Shown here one piece after another: positions 1 through 12,264 of a DNA stretch of 64,000 nt; the stretch's first letter is position 1, and every line of letters starts with the position of its first letter. Location: contig CM055319.2 of assembly GCA_029255685.2 (NCBI GenBank), positions 39,628,530 to 39,692,529 on the forward strand, given 5' to 3'. Source of the stretch: Silene conica (lineage: Eukaryota; Streptophyta; Magnoliopsida; Caryophyllales; Caryophyllaceae). A program made the translations under genes and the position numbers. The notes below the pieces were generated by a model. That model was given only the letters and a program-made list of their open reading frames with translations. It was not told where the DNA came from and did no database searches.

Positions 1-2234
1 TGAACATATGACTTAGCCAACTCGGCTTTACTCCAGGTATCTTTCATGGGAATAAAGTGAGCAGACTTAGCCAACCTATCCACAATCACCCAAATCATGT
101 TGTTGCCCCTCTAAGTCCGAGGCAACCCCACAATAAAGTCCATCGAGATGTTCTCCCACTTCCACTCTGGCACATCTAATGGCTGGACTTTTCCTTGAGG
201 TCTCTTATGCTCCCCTTTCACTCTTTGACATGTCAAACATCTCGACAAAAACTCAGGGACTTCCTTCTTCATATTTGGCCACCAGAACGTCTTCTTAAGG
301 TCCTTGTACAACTTATCACCCCCTGGGTGAACGGAATATGGCGTAGCGTGAGCTTCAGTTAGGATTTTCTTCTTTAGCTCTCCAATATCCGGAACACACC
401 AACGCCCACTGAACCTCAAACTACCGTCGGTATGAATACTGAACTTGGATGCAGCCTCTCCACCCTCACTCTCGATCATCGTGCGCCACTTCAGGATCCT
501 CGCATCATCCTTTTGTAACTCCTGAATCTCCCCATACAACTCAGGCTCCACAGTCAAATCACTAAGAGTATCCCCTTTCCGGATCATGAAAATTCCCATC
601 TCCCTTAGTTCGCCATGCAGCCTCACTCTCGACCTGGCATAACTCAAAGCATGAACAGACTTCCTACTTAGGGCATCTGCTACCACATTTGCCTCGCCTT
701 CGTGGTAGACAATCTGTATGTCGTAGTCTCCAATCAACTATATCCACCTTCGCTGCCTCATGTTCAACTCCCGCTGGGTGTAGATATACTTCAAACTCTT
801 GTGATCAGAAAACACCTTAAAAGTGGCTCCACAAAGGTAATGGCGCCACAATTTAAGTGCAAAGACCACTTCTCCCAATTCTAAATCATGAGTCGGATAA
901 TTTTCCACATAAGTCTTCAATTTACGAGAAGCACACGCGATCACTCCCCCATTATGCATTAGCACACAACTCAGTCCATGCTTTGAAGCGTCAGTATAAA
1001 CTTCGAAATTATCACTCCCGACATGCAAAGCGAGGATAGAAGCTATTGTCAGACGTTCCTTAAGGGTTAGGAATGCCTTCTCACAGCTCTCATCCCAGAC
1101 GAAACGGTTCTCCTTCCTCATCAACGATGTTAAAGGCTTTGCTATTTTCGAAAAATCCTTGACAAACCTCCGATAGTAACCAGCCAATCCTGGGAAGCTT
1201 CGAATCTCACTCACATTCTTCGGACTATGCCACTTAGTCACAGCCTCGATCTTACTAGGGTCGACAGACACCCCCTCCTTGGAAATTACATGCCCCGGAA
1301 ATGCAACTTTCTTCAGCCAGAACTCACATTTGCTCAACTTAGCGTTTAGCTTATGCTCCTCTAGAGTCTGAAGTACCCTCCTCAAATGATCCTCGTATTC
1401 TTCCTCATTCTTTGAATACACTAGGATATCATCAATGAATACAACCACGAACTTATCCAGATATGGGCTGAAGACTCGGTTCATCAAATCCATGAACACA
1501 GCTGGAGCGTTAGTCAATCCGAATGGCATAACCACAAATTCGTAGTGGCCATACCTCGTTTTGAAAGCGGTCTTTGGTATGTCTTCATCTTTGATTCTCA
1601 ACTGATGATACCCTGATCTCAAGTCAATCTTAGAGAAAACCCCAGCTCCACTCAACTGATCAAACAGGTCGTCAATCCTTGGCAAAGGATATCGATTCTT
1701 GATGGTTAGATTATTCAGTTCTCGATAGTCAACACACAGCCTCAAACTCCCATCTTTCTTTTTCACGAATAACACGGGTGCTCCCCAGGGTGACACACTG
1801 GGTCGGATGAATCCTTTCTCAGCTAGTTCATCCAACTACTTCTTCAATTCCTCCATCTCCTTCGGTCCCATACGGTACGGTGATTTAGATATCGGTCCCG
1901 CCTCTGGCTTTAGGTCAATGGAAAATTCCACTTCCCTCCTTGGTGGCAACCCTGGAACGTCATCTTGAAACATTCCCTCGAATTCACGCATCACAGGTAT
2001 CTCACTGGTCTTAAGAGTCTCAGTCTCGCAGTCCCACATCTGACACAAGATCAGACTATCTCCTTTTCTCAAGCTAGACTTAAGGGTATTGACGGAAATG
2101 AATTTGACCCTAGGTTTGACTAGGTATCCCTTATATGACATCCTCACTCCCTTAGGTCCCCTCAAGGAAATCTTCTTTTGATGACAGTCAATAAAAGCTC
2201 GGTACTTCCCCAACCAATCCATCCCCAGGATCAC
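1..2234 (-). pseudogene. Element C pol: reverse transcriptase, RNase H, start of integrase
   Basis: This is retroelement coding sequence on the minus strand. Read from right to left, it holds the end of the protease linker, then reverse transcriptase ([39 protein letters not shown] and the catalytic FIDDILVYS), then RNase H ([20 protein letters not shown]). The integrase zinc-finger part follows ([28 protein letters not shown]), then the start of the catalytic core (ISMDFIVGLP), which runs off the window edge. These motifs are typical of Tekay/Del chromoviruses. The product would be a polyprotein that copies element RNA into DNA and integrates it. The element is a fossil with more than one break. 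Confidence 0.9.
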
Positions 2235-2254
2235 CTCAAAACCCCCAGTGGAAA

Positions 2255-2521
2255 TTATATGAGGTCACAATAGAAAATTGCTTCCCCGATTTTGATGGGT
2301 ACACTTCTATAAACTCTATTACATGCCACAGACTTTCCTAACGGAATGGTCACTGAGTCCGTGACCAAGTCAAAACTCTCAAGTTCCAATGCCCTAACAT
2401 TCTCTCTAGACACAAAAGAATGGGTAGCCACGGAATCGAAAAGTACAAAAGTAGGTTTAGAGTTCACGAGAAAAGTACCGGTCACAACATGGGCATCATC
2501 TTTAGCCGCCTGTTTTCCCAT
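2255..2521 (-). pseudogene. Element C retropepsin (aspartic protease) region
   Basis: This short minus-strand coding stretch lies between the gag-like and RT regions. It reads VTGTFLVNSKPTFVLFDS, then THSFVS, then a hydrophobic stretch, which is the usual shape of the Ty3/Gypsy protease that cuts the Gag-Pol polyprotein. Directly downstream, MILGMDWLGKYRAFIDC supplies the ILGMDWL motif that closes this protease in chromoviruses. It belongs to the fossil element and is not a host gene. Confidence 0.75.
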
Positions 2522-3181
2522 GGCAAAAAGTATGCCACTGGATTTAGCCCCACTCTGACTGGCAGTAGATGTCCCAGCCTGTTGGTTTCCTTCCGCTCCG
2601 GTCTTCTGGCTGTTTCCACCTCCACTATACTGATTCTGATACGAACGATTCTGATAATTGTTGTAGTTCTTCTAGTAATTGCTGCTACCTCCAGACTTCG
2701 CACCCCCACCATAGCCTGACATGGGTGTACGGTACCCACTGCTACAATAAGATTGAGTGCGTGATCCATTATACCCTGATATCGCCGTACGATAACCTCC
2801 AGACTGGTTTCCCCCTGATGAGCGGAACACCGCCTGCTTGTGCCCCGTCTTCCCATAACCAAAGCAAACTATTCCAATCGAACCACTACCAGAACCTCCA
2901 CTCCTGTAGTTTCCCCCAATCTGATTCCTCACACCTCCTGAGGCACTGTTGTTGAAGTACCCACTATACTTATTGATGCTTTGCTTCTTCGACCCTGAAC
3001 TTTCATTCACCACTTCAGCTTTTCTCTTCCAGACTTTGTCTTCTTGTCCTCCTTGATCATTTCCGAGAGTGTCTCCGCCGCCCCAGCCCTTAGGTAGATG
3101 TCCCGGACTGTGGTGGGCGGAGCCGCAATAAGCCTCTTCTTGATATTTATTGTCAACCCCCTTTCAAACTTCATTGCCAGC
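2482..3181 (-). pseudogene. Element C gag, C-terminal part with zinc knuckle
   Basis: A minus-strand, glycine- and serine-rich coding stretch with a CCHC-like knuckle (CFGYGKTGHKQ), the nucleocapsid part of Gag. Near 3007-3181 it carries the end of the capsid domain (CTYQLAMKFERGL, NIKKRL). It stops at 3181, where the Athila element was inserted. The N-terminal gag part resumes at 17275. Confidence 0.75.
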
Positions 3182-4398
3182 TGATACGTGCATTTACTAT
3201 ACATTTTATTTATAGTTTCAGCACGTATTTCTATGCATATTTGTAGCTTTTAGTTATTATTCCTCCCAAAACGGTTTACTTTGCCATTTCTATGTTTTAA
3301 ATGTAGGAACAAGCGGAAGTGAGCAAAATCAAGCTTTAACCGTCCTCCGGAAGCCATCCTATGGGAATGCACGAAGCAAGGATCCGAACTCATAGCCTAG
3401 AGATGCGTGCATGCTAATTAGAGGCAGGAATACACAGGAAATGGTCGACCGACCAACCTAACTGGTCGACCGACCAGTGCACAGTTCCAGAAGGCCTGAC
3501 TACAGCTTTACTGGTCGACCGACCACTATGCTCGGTCGGTCGACCAGCTCACGGGTTCCGCTGTTTTGTTTCAGTTTTATTTCTTTTAATCTTGTAATTA
3601 GAAGACTATTAAGAAGAGCTCGAGAGTTCTAATTAGCAAGAAACACATTAGTCTTAGGGAGAAGAACTCCAATTTTCAGATTCGCTCTTATTTCCGATTC
3701 GTTTGTAAGCTTATGCAATTAATTCCTCTTGTTATTCAAATTCCTTGTTCTTTGTTGTTATTGTCATTTAATTTTATGTTTTACCCTCTTGAATCGTTAC
3801 CTTCAATTATGTTATCTCGCATGTTGTTCTTCAAATTCGTTAGTATTACTTTTATAATTATGCATAGCTAATTCTTATGATTGGAAATTAGAGGAACCAT
3901 GGCGAAATTTAGGTTTTTAATGGTATTACGATTTTTGTACCAATCCTTATTATTGTTGGTGAACTAATTCTTTTAGATTGAAAGATTGCTAGAATTAGTT
4001 TAACAACAATTTTGGGATTGCCCTATGAATGAAAGTTTAGTGCTTTACTAGGAACCCTAAGACCGTAAGGATTGGGTAGAATATTGACCTAAAGGTTTAT
4101 TCTTTGTTCCTTGGGATTGTGTTATTTGGTTATTTACCCTTTGTTGACTTACCCTAACCATGGGGAACCGAAGTTCCTAATCATCTCTTCTCTTTTATTA
4201 GCATCCTTGTTTATTTTGTTGTCTTAGTCGTTAGTTTCAACCATCAATCAAAACCCCCCTTTTGTTACTTCAATAGACTCTAAATTCACAAGCATAATTA
4301 ACCGTGTCTCCTTGTGGTTCGACCCTTGACTTACTCTATCTAGTTTAAGCTAAGGTTTTATAAATCTTATATTTGGCACCCCTCAACGACGGGTGTCA
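3182..4398 (+). repeat. Athila 5' LTR (1217 bp)
   Basis: It begins TGATACGTGCATTTAC and ends GACGGGTGTCA. It carries four GGTCG-NN-CGACC sites as two pairs (starts 3443/3464 and 3513/3534). It is matched along its whole length by the split 3' LTR. The primer-binding site follows at 4404. Confidence 0.95.
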
Positions 4399-4403
4399 AA
4401 TTT

Positions 4404-4421
4404 TGGTGCCGTTGCCGGGGA
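4404..4421 (+). promoter_or_regulatory. Athila primer-binding site (tRNA-Asp type)
   Basis: TGGTGCCGTTGCCGGGGA lies five bases after the 5' LTR. It matches, with one difference, the complement of the 3' end of plant tRNA-Asp, the usual primer of Athila and Tat elements. It is where minus-strand DNA synthesis would start. Confidence 0.9.
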
Positions 4422-4581
4422 GACGATATAATTTTGTTTGTAAATTTTTAGTTTATTTCCCTTGTCTTAAGGAACTCCGGTTCCTTAAGACCGTTACTTA
4501 CCTTTTCTTCTAGTTTTGTTTTTGCATATTAGAAGACAGGTTTTTGAGAGGAAGGCTTGAGTACTCTCATTCTTAGAGACC

Positions 4582-5475
4582 ATGGCTACTATCTATGATC
4601 ACATCCAACCAAAGGTACAAGATCTACCGAAGGGGTTTTCTTTGCCTACTCCTACCACTGGTTCTTTTGAGCTCCACCCGAACTACATCATTCTAGTGGA
4701 GCGGAACAAATTTTCTGGTCTACCCGATGAGGATCGGTTGAGGCATGTTGAGACATTCACGGATTATTGATGTTCCATACATATACCAGCCGGGGTGACT
4801 CAAGATGAGGTGAAGGCAATGATGTTCCTCTATTCATTGAAGGACTTTGCGAGAGATTGGTACCGCTACCTTGATAGGGTAGCTGAGAAGGTTACCGATT
4901 GGACTTCCTTGGCATTGGCTTTCTATAAAAAGTACTTCCCTCTTGCGAAGGCCAATGACTAGAGAAGTCAAATCACTAATTTTCAGCAAGGACCCGATGA
5001 AGAGTTTTGTGAGGCATGGGGTCGGTTCAAGAAATTGGTCCGGTCTATTCCTCACCATGGTTTTCCACAATGGTACTTGCGCAACCAATTCTACAATGCC
5101 CTTTATGACGATTACAAGGTGATTCTTGTTGCAGCCGCCAATGGTAGATTTCAGAATAGTACCAACCATATGAAGGGTTGGAACACTATTGAAGACATGG
5201 CGGTGCATAGGGCCGAATTTGGGAGTTCGCGTGGGAATTCGCGAAGGTTGAATGTTGAGATGGATAGGGTGTTAGGTCTTGAGACAACCGTTGAAGCTCG
5301 TTTTGAAAAGCCTGAGGCAGCCCAGCTGAAGCAAGAAAGTGCGAACCTAATTACTACGGTTGACAACACGGGTGAGACGGCGGAGTTGAGAGAGCTAGTT
5401 CATGCTCCCATGAAACAAATGTTGGAAATGGAAAAGGCTCAAGTGGGTTCTTTGAAGACTTTTGGGGACCATTAG
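4582..5475 (+). pseudogene. Athila gag region
   Basis: The coding region starts at the ATG in the GACCATGGC context at 4582 (MATIYDHIQPKVQDLPKGFS), 183 bp after the 5' LTR. It includes the capsid words FELHPNYI, NKFSGLPDED and HVETFTDY and a later QFYNALYDDYK segment, as in Athila/Tat Gag proteins. A coiled-coil-like tail follows near 5290-5450. It would build the virus-like particle. It is broken and does not read as one protein. Confidence 0.8.
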
Positions 5476-5519
5476 CAATCTTAGCTGCTAATCAGATTGC
5501 TAGCTCTTCGGGAAATTGT

Positions 5520-6104
5520 GAGAGTTCCATAGAGACGATAAATGCCATAAATCTCAGAAGTGGTCGTTCTTATGACGGACCAACTTCCAAAGGGGATTCT
5601 GCTGAAGTTCCTACTGAAGAAACTGATCTCGTGCCCAGGTCAGTGGGTCGACCGACCACCACATCCGGTCGACCGACCGACATATGTGACGAACAATTAG
5701 TTTCTGGAAAACAGAAGACTTCGGATATTAGTTCATCTGGTCGACCGACCACCACTCCTAGTCGACCGACCAAGATTTCTGAGCAGAGTGCAGTTTCCAG
5801 TCCTGAATTGTTAGACCCGTCCCTCATTCAAGACCTCACTGAGATTCTACAGCTGAAGAAGCCGAAGAAGCCGAAGAAGCCGAAGATAGCTGATCCTACG
5901 GCTAGTGTTACCGTTCCGTATCCCGAGCGATTGATAAATTCAAAAGAGGATCGGAAATTTGGTAAGTTCATGGAGATGGTGAAGAACCTTGAAGTAACCA
6001 TCCCGTTCACTGACTTAATTAACCAGGTACCTTCTTATGCTAAATTTATTAAAGATATTTTAAGTCTTAAGAGGAAGTTTTAGGACGAAGGTGTTGTTGC
6101 TTTT
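5520..6104 (+). pseudogene. Athila gag-protease linker with GRPT heptads and KPK repeats
   Basis: A coding stretch between gag and protease. Four GGTCG-NN-CGACC DNA motifs lie in it as two 21-bp pairs (5646/5667 and 5739/5760). In the reading frame of this region they are read as GRPTTTSGRPT and GRPTTTPSRPT, so the 21-bp DNA period equals exactly seven codons. A KKPKKPKKPK run (near 5857-5887) follows, then a conserved-looking VTIPFTDLINQVPSYAKFIKDIL segment typical of the Athila gag-pol junction. Confidence 0.7.
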
Positions 6105-6665
6105 GTGGAAGAATGTTATGTTCTTTCACAAAATAATATAGCACCCAAGTTGAAAGACCCAGGTAGTTTTTCTATCCCATGCACTATAGGAAATCATGTT
6201 ATTGGGAAAGCCCTTTGTGATCTAGGGGCTAGTGTCAGTGTTATGCCTTATTCTGTTTGTGAGAGACTTAACATAGGTAGACTTAAGGTCACCAACATCA
6301 CCTTACAGATGGCAGATAGATCAACCCAAAGACCATTAGGGGTCTTGGCGGAGGTCCCAGTTAGAGTGGGAAAGTTCTTTATTCCTATTTATTTCGATGT
6401 TTTAGACATTGCTGAGGATAGTCAGATACCTATTATTTTAGGTAGCCCTTTTTACACACAGCTGGGGCTGTGATTGATGTTAAACGCGGGATCATTACCT
6501 TAGAGATTGGAGATGACACTATCGAGTTTAGTCTTGCCCATAAGGTAACTAATCTTACTGATGATACTTGTTGCTCCATTGATATTATTGGCAGGAATGT
6601 TATCCGTAACTGGAGGGAATCCTTGACCAAGGATCCCTTAAATGATCTAACAGTTTTGGATAAGT
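6105..6665 (+). pseudogene. Athila retropepsin region
   Basis: Aspartic protease core with CDLGASVSVMPYSV, LQMADRS and the closing IPIILGSPF. The order and spacing fit the Athila protease (DLGAS...LGRPF type). It would release the mature proteins from the polyprotein. The stretch runs on toward the RT linker and belongs to the broken element. Confidence 0.85.
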
Positions 6666-8440
6666 GTGCAGGTAATCCAGCTGAGAATGCTGAGGCCAGA
6701 GCTAGATGTTGTGGAAGCAGAGATAGAGGAATATGAGCTGACTGAGGAAGAGGATGAGAAGCTCATAAGCTTGGCTAATGCTAATCTGGTAAACATGTGC
6801 TATGCTGTTAGTACTGATTCCGTTCATGCCGTAGAGGTAAAGGTACCAGAGCGTAAGCCACTTCCTCCTAATCTTAAGTATGTTTTCCTAGATGACACTG
6901 AGCAGTATCCTGCGATTGTTAGTTCTAAACTTGACCCTAACCAACTTTCTGCCTTGATGACTGTTCTCAAAAAGAACAGGAAAGCTTTAGATTATTCTTT
7001 GGATGACATTAAGGGCATCAGTCCTGATGTTTGCATGCATAGGGTAGAGTTAGAGGAAGGGCATAGGCCCTACAGACAGGGTCAACGTAAGTTGAACCCT
7101 AAGATGCAGGAGGTAGTTATGGCTGAGGTGATGAAACTTCTTGATGCAGGTATTATTTATTCAGTTGGCAACTCCAAGTGGGTTAGCCCAGTTCAGGTGG
7201 TCCCTAAGAAAGGAGGAACCACCGTGGTTAAAAATGAGAAAAATGAATTAATACCTACTAGAGTAGTGACAGGGTGGCGGATGTGCATTGATTATAGACA
7301 GTTAAATGCCGCCACCAAGAAAGACCATTTCCCCCTTCCTTTTGTTGACCAAACGACTGAGAGACTTGCTTCTAATAAATTCTTCTATTTTCTAGATGGT
7401 TATTCAGGTTTTTTCCAGATTCCCATCCATCCTGATGATCAGAGTAAGACTACTTTTACGTGCCCACAAGGTGTTTTTGCATACCGCAGAATGCCTTTTG
7501 GGTTGTGTAATGCCCCTGTTACCTTTCAAAGTGTATGATGGGGATCTTTTCTGATTTTATTGAAAACATCATGTAGGTATTTATGGATGATTTCTCTGTT
7601 TATGGTAATGAGTTTGGTCAATGCTTAGCTAACCTTGATAAAGTGTTGCAGCGTCGTATTGATGTAAACCTTGTCTTAAACTGGGAAAAGTGTCAATTTA
7701 TGGTCAATGAGGGGGTAGTGTTAGGGCATCTTATATCTGACAAGGGTATTCATGTAGATAAAGCAAAGGTGCAAGTGATTGAGCATTTACCCCATCCTGT
7801 GAATGTTAAGAGGGTGAGAAGTTTCTTAGGACACGCAGGTTTTTACCGACGTTTCATTAAGGACTTCTCTAAGATTGCTAAACCACTTACACAGTTGCGC
7901 TCCTTAAGGATGTTGTGTTTGAGTTTACTGATGAGTGCCTTTCAGCTTTTAACAGGTTGAAGGAAGCTTTGATCTCAGCACTGATCATCCAGCCACCAGA
8001 TTGGGATCTCCTATTTGAGATCATGTGTAATGCCAGTGACTATGCTGTGGGTGCTGTGCTAGGTCAAAGGAAGAACAAGGCTCTAAATGCTATTTATTAT
8101 GCGAGCCGGACCCTAGATGAGACTCAAGTCAATTACTTCACCACTGAAAAGGAGATGCTAGCTGTGATCTTTGCCTTAGAGAAATTCCGATCCTATTTGG
8201 TAGGTAATAAGGTAATTGTTTATACTGACCATGCAGCTTTGAAGGGCCTCTTCCTGAAAAAAGATTCAAAGCCAAGGTTGTTGAGGTGGATAGTCCTTCT
8301 ACAGGAGTTTGACTTGGAGATTAGGGATAAGAAAGGCGCGGAGAATGTGGTAGCTGACCACCTATCTCGCCTTCAGCTGACTGATAGGGAAGATCCTTTA
8401 CCTATTGATGATTCTTTTCCTGATGAGAGTCTGTTTGTCA
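6666..8440 (+). pseudogene. Athila reverse transcriptase and RNase H region
   Basis: The RT shows the Athila signature block: WVSPVQVVPKKGG, TGWRMCIDYRQLNAATKKDH, FFYFLDGYSGFFQIPI, YRRMPFGLCNAPVTFQ, the catalytic FMDDFSVYG and then FLGHAGFYRRFIKDFSK. RNase H follows at about 7915-8380 ([50 protein letters not shown]). Together these copy the RNA genome into DNA and remove the RNA strand. The TGWR and DYRQLNAATKKDHFPLPF words separate Athila from the chromoviruses in the same window. It is broken. Confidence 0.92.
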
Positions 8441-8639
8441 TTAATAGTTCAGGTTCTTACCCCCTGCTTGGTATGCTGATTTTGCAAATTTTGCTGTCAC
8501 AGGTAAAATTCCTCCGGAGCTTTCATGGCAATAGAAGAAGAGGTTTATCTTTGATGCAAAACAGTACTTTTGGGATGACCCGTATGTTTTCAAAGAATAC
8601 GGAGATGGACTTATCCGGAGATGCGTTCCCCAGTGGGAG

Positions 8640-9764
8640 GTGAAGGACATTCTGGAAGCATGCCACTCTTCTGCTTATGGTGGTCACCACGGTCCATCTC
8701 GGACCGTGGCCAAGGTATTACAGTCTGGTTTTTATTGGCCTACTTTGCATGCTGACTGGAGGAATTTTGTAGGTAGCTGCGATGCTTGTCAGAGATCCGG
8801 GAATGTCTCCAAAAGACATGAGATGCCACAGGTTGGTATTTTAGAGGTAGAGATTTTCGATGTCTGGGGCATTGATTATCAGGGACCTTTCCCTAGCAGT
8901 CAAGGTAACAGGTATATTCTTGTCGCCGTTGATTATGTGTCTAAATGGGTAGAAGTTATTGCTACTCCCCATTGTGATGCAAAAGTTGTTATCAAACTGT
9001 TTAAGAAAATCATATTTCCCCGCTTTGGTGTCCCTAGGGTTGTCATTAGTGATGGGGGTATGCATTTAAAAGAGAAACAATTAGGTGCCTTGCTAAATAA
9101 ATTCGGTGTCCAACATCGTAGGAGTCTAGCATATCACCCTCAGACTAGTGGTCAAGTTGAGATCTCTAATAGAGAACTCAAGGAGACCCTAGCCAAAGTT
9201 GTTTCTAAGTCTAGGAAAGATTGGAGTTTTAAGCTTGATGATGTTTTATGGGCTTATAGAACTGCGTTCAAAACTCCAATCGGAATGTCACCATTCCGGT
9301 TGATTTATCGTAAGACTTGTCACTTACCAGTTGAGTTAGAACGCAAGTCTTGGTGGGCCATTTGTGATCTTAATATAGACCCTAACCTTTCTCGTGAGAA
9401 ACGTTTGTCACAGCTCAACGAGTTGGAAGAGTTTAGGTTGCTTGCCTATGACAATGCAAAGATCTACAAGGAGAAAACTAAGCGCTGGCATGACAAGAGG
9501 ATAATTAGGCGTGACTTTCAGGTAGGTGATAATGTTCTACTATTTAATGCTCGTATTCGCCTTTTTCCTGGTAAGCTGAAATCCAGGTGGAGCGGACCTT
9601 ACACCATCACAGCACTCTCAAAGTTTGGGTCAATTGAGTTAGAAATCTCATCCGGTGAGAGGTTTAAAGTTAATGGCCAGTATGTGAAGCATTTCCATGG
9701 AGAAAATGAGTTCATAGGGAAGGTTGAAGTTTCTTACTTAGACCCTTTTTCGGATGCTTCATAA
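8640..9764 (+). pseudogene. Athila integrase
   Basis: A plus-strand integrase-like reading region of about 374 codons. The HHCC zinc finger runs from [10 protein letters not shown] to CDACQRSGN. The catalytic core has [10 protein letters not shown] (first D), VISDGGMH (second D) and [16 protein letters not shown] (the E). A C-terminal DNA-binding part contains [15 protein letters not shown] and [13 protein letters not shown], the usual Athila end. The enzyme would insert the element DNA into the chromosome. Nothing like a chromodomain follows. It is part of a fossil element. Confidence 0.92.
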
Positions 9765-10810
9765 TAGGTAAAAAGGTCGTGCGGGACCTCTTAAACCAAC
9801 GCTAACCGGGAGGCAACCCGTGTTGTAGCTTTAGTTTTCTTTCTGTAGTTTCCTTTTAGTGGTAAACGTTTTCTTTCTTGCTTTTTATACTTTTGATGGG
9901 ATTTTGAGCTTTAGCAAAAAAAAAAACAGGCGAGAATTGCCAGGTATTTGGGTCGACCGACCAGCTACCAAGGTCGACCGACCTAGTGCGTGCAATAAAC
10001 AGGTTCTGGCAAATAAGGTACGCAGTGAACTGGTCGACCGACCAGATCACTTGGTCGATCGACCAGATGGCAGAAAACCAGATTTCTAAGGGTTCTTTAA
10101 GTCTAATTTCTTTGAAAAACAACTTCATTATTTCTCTTCACAATTTTAGAACGCCTCCCTCTCTCCCAAAAACCCTAACCTCCTCTCTCTTTCACTCAAC
10201 CTCATTCTTGCCTCTTTCTCAATTTTTTCCACTCAAGGTATGTTTTCTTTCAGTTTTTCCTTCCTTTTTTCATTTGATAGCCTCTTAGATTCCGTTTTCT
10301 TAGGTACATTTTTTTCTTATTTTCAGTTCATCCTAGTTTTAAGAGTTTGTTTTACTTGTGATTTTGTTCCTTCTTTTTGTTTTCTGTTTTCCCTTTAGTT
10401 TTCTTAGCCTTAGATCTGCTCTCTTGCTTGAATTTTGGTGTTGTTAGGGTTAGCTTGGCTTTTCCCCCAATTTTCTATGCTTGAAAGCCGTCGAAACCGC
10501 GTAGTATGTCTGCTCTGGTACATCGATTAGTCGACCGACTAGGAATGGAGGTCGGCCGACCAATCTATTTTTGCAGAAACTCATTTTATTCGATTGGTCG
10601 GTCGGTCGACCTGGGATGTAGGTCGGTTGACCATAGAAATGTTACAGGAGGTCTGAATCTGCTATCAACCGGTCGGTCGACCACGAAGTCTGGTCGGTCG
10701 ACCAGATCACTGTTACAGGAACTTTGATTTCGCGATTAAGCTGTTTTTTTTAGGTAAATCAAGCGGTTATTGTTGCAGGAAGTTTAATTTTTTAGTATGA
10801 TTGTTCTAAT
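9765..10810 (+). other. Athila spacer after pol, rich in paired dyad motifs
   Basis: A non-coding stretch between integrase and the 3' ORF. It holds ten GGTCG-NN-CGACC sites as five pairs, each pair offset by 21 bp: 9951/9972, 10032/10053, 10529/10550, 10600/10621 and 10671/10692. Between 10130 and 10450 it is very pyrimidine-rich (TTTTC, TCTCTC), like an untranslated leader for the following ORF. Confidence 0.8.
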
Positions 10811-12264
10811 TTGCAGAATCATCATGTTGAACCGCATAAGAGGAAAAAAAAGGCTCGTAATTCACAAGCTAGTAGTTCGAAAGGAGAGTCAAGCAACGCA
10901 AGGGGCCGGGCCAGCGGCTCCAGAGGCTTGACAGTGCTGAACACGGATAGTCTACCGGACTATCCGCAGGTTCTTTTCTACACCCCGGCCCAAAAGGCCC
11001 GGTTCTTACACCTAGTGACTTACTGCCACGTGGTAGTAACTCCCTTCTTGCATGAGTCGGCGCTAACGGTTTGGGATGTTTTGCGGATGTGGTCACCTTG
11101 CTCAATGGAACAGGTTTTCCGGGACTCGTTGCCATAGATGAGTTCACACATCCCATTCTCACCATTGAGTTCTTCTTGTCCTTTATTTTTGACGTCGCGA
11201 CCTACAACCCGAATTATGATTTTAAATGTATTTGTTTTAGGCTGTTTAATGTCACCTATTCTCTGACCTTAGGCGAGTTTGCACGTTACTTGGGTTTAAG
11301 GGCTGAGGGTCGTACTGGTGACCCTACTGAGTCATATAATGTCATTTGGTCTTGTCTCTCTGAATCCCGCGACGGGAAAAAGAAGAACATTTCTGTTCAT
11401 TTGCCCGCCCCACGATACTACCTGCGTCTATTGGCCAACACTGTTTTTGGCCGCAAAGAATCTCAAAATGTAAACAAAATCGAGCTTTCGATTTTGGCTG
11501 GCTATCTTAATGTTAGGCGTCGGGGTTCTGTGTTTTATAACACAGCTTATTTGGTCGCCTCTCACTTTGTGACGGTTGGGGAGGGGACATCTTTGACCAC
11601 TATTGTCTATGGTGGGTTAGTCACTCGTTTGGCTAACTCACTTATTTTACAGTTTCATCGCTTTGAGGATGCCGTCGGCCCCCTCTTCCACTACATGGAC
11701 ATGGCTTATGTCAGGTCCGTGCATTGGGTGGACCGTCAGAATTTCTGGAAGGTGATACTTACACCAGTGATCGCAGCCCCATTACTGGTGCCCCTCCCAT
11801 GCTACCCTTTGATGATGTTGAGGGGGAGCCTAGACCACTCCTTCCTTCCTACCGCCTCCAGCTTAGAGGGGGACCTCTAGAGGCTCTAGAGGAGTTGCCC
11901 CTGGTGCCCACTACGCTGCATCGGGGACGGGATACCCCTCCGACTTTACTGTTCCACCTAACATTCCTATACCTCCTGTCGTTGATAATAGGACCCTCCC
12001 GCACATGGTGGCTGATCTCTGCAGGCAGTTCCGCCATAAGAGATTGGATGATTGCCTCTTCCAGTACCGATTTACTCGGAGTATGCCATGCAGGGTAGGC
12101 TCCCCACAGGCCCATGGACTCACCCTTCCTACTACACACCTCAGGTGGGCGTTCAGGGATCCGAGGAAGCATCCGAAGAAGCCTCAGAAACAGGCATAGG
12201 GTCCGAGAAGGAAGAGGAGGAGGAAGCGGAAGCTAGTGGGTCGGAGTATGACCCAGAGGATTAG
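10811..12264 (+). pseudogene. Athila 3' extra ORF (Athila ORF / env-like position)
   Basis: The coding region beyond pol begins with a basic, serine-rich segment (HKRKKKARNSQASSSKG). It continues with an alpha-helical domain (EFFLSFIF, CFRLFNVTYSLTLGEFARYLGLRAEG, HLPAPRYYLRLLANTVFGRKES). It ends in an acidic tail (EKEEEEEAEASGSEYDPED). Athila and related plant elements carry an extra ORF here, often called env-like. The SLTLGEFARYLGL block resembles the plant-retroelement domain found in those ORFs. I see no convincing signal peptide or transmembrane anchor. Function is unknown. It is broken. Confidence 0.6.

Noticed and set aside
3443-3476. Pairs of 13-bp motifs with an 8-bp linker (34 bp in all) recalling loxP/FRT-type recombinase sites
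   Set aside because: Each 13-bp motif is itself a dyad, the linkers are not conserved, and no tyrosine recombinase is encoded in the window. The matching dimensions are probably coincidence.
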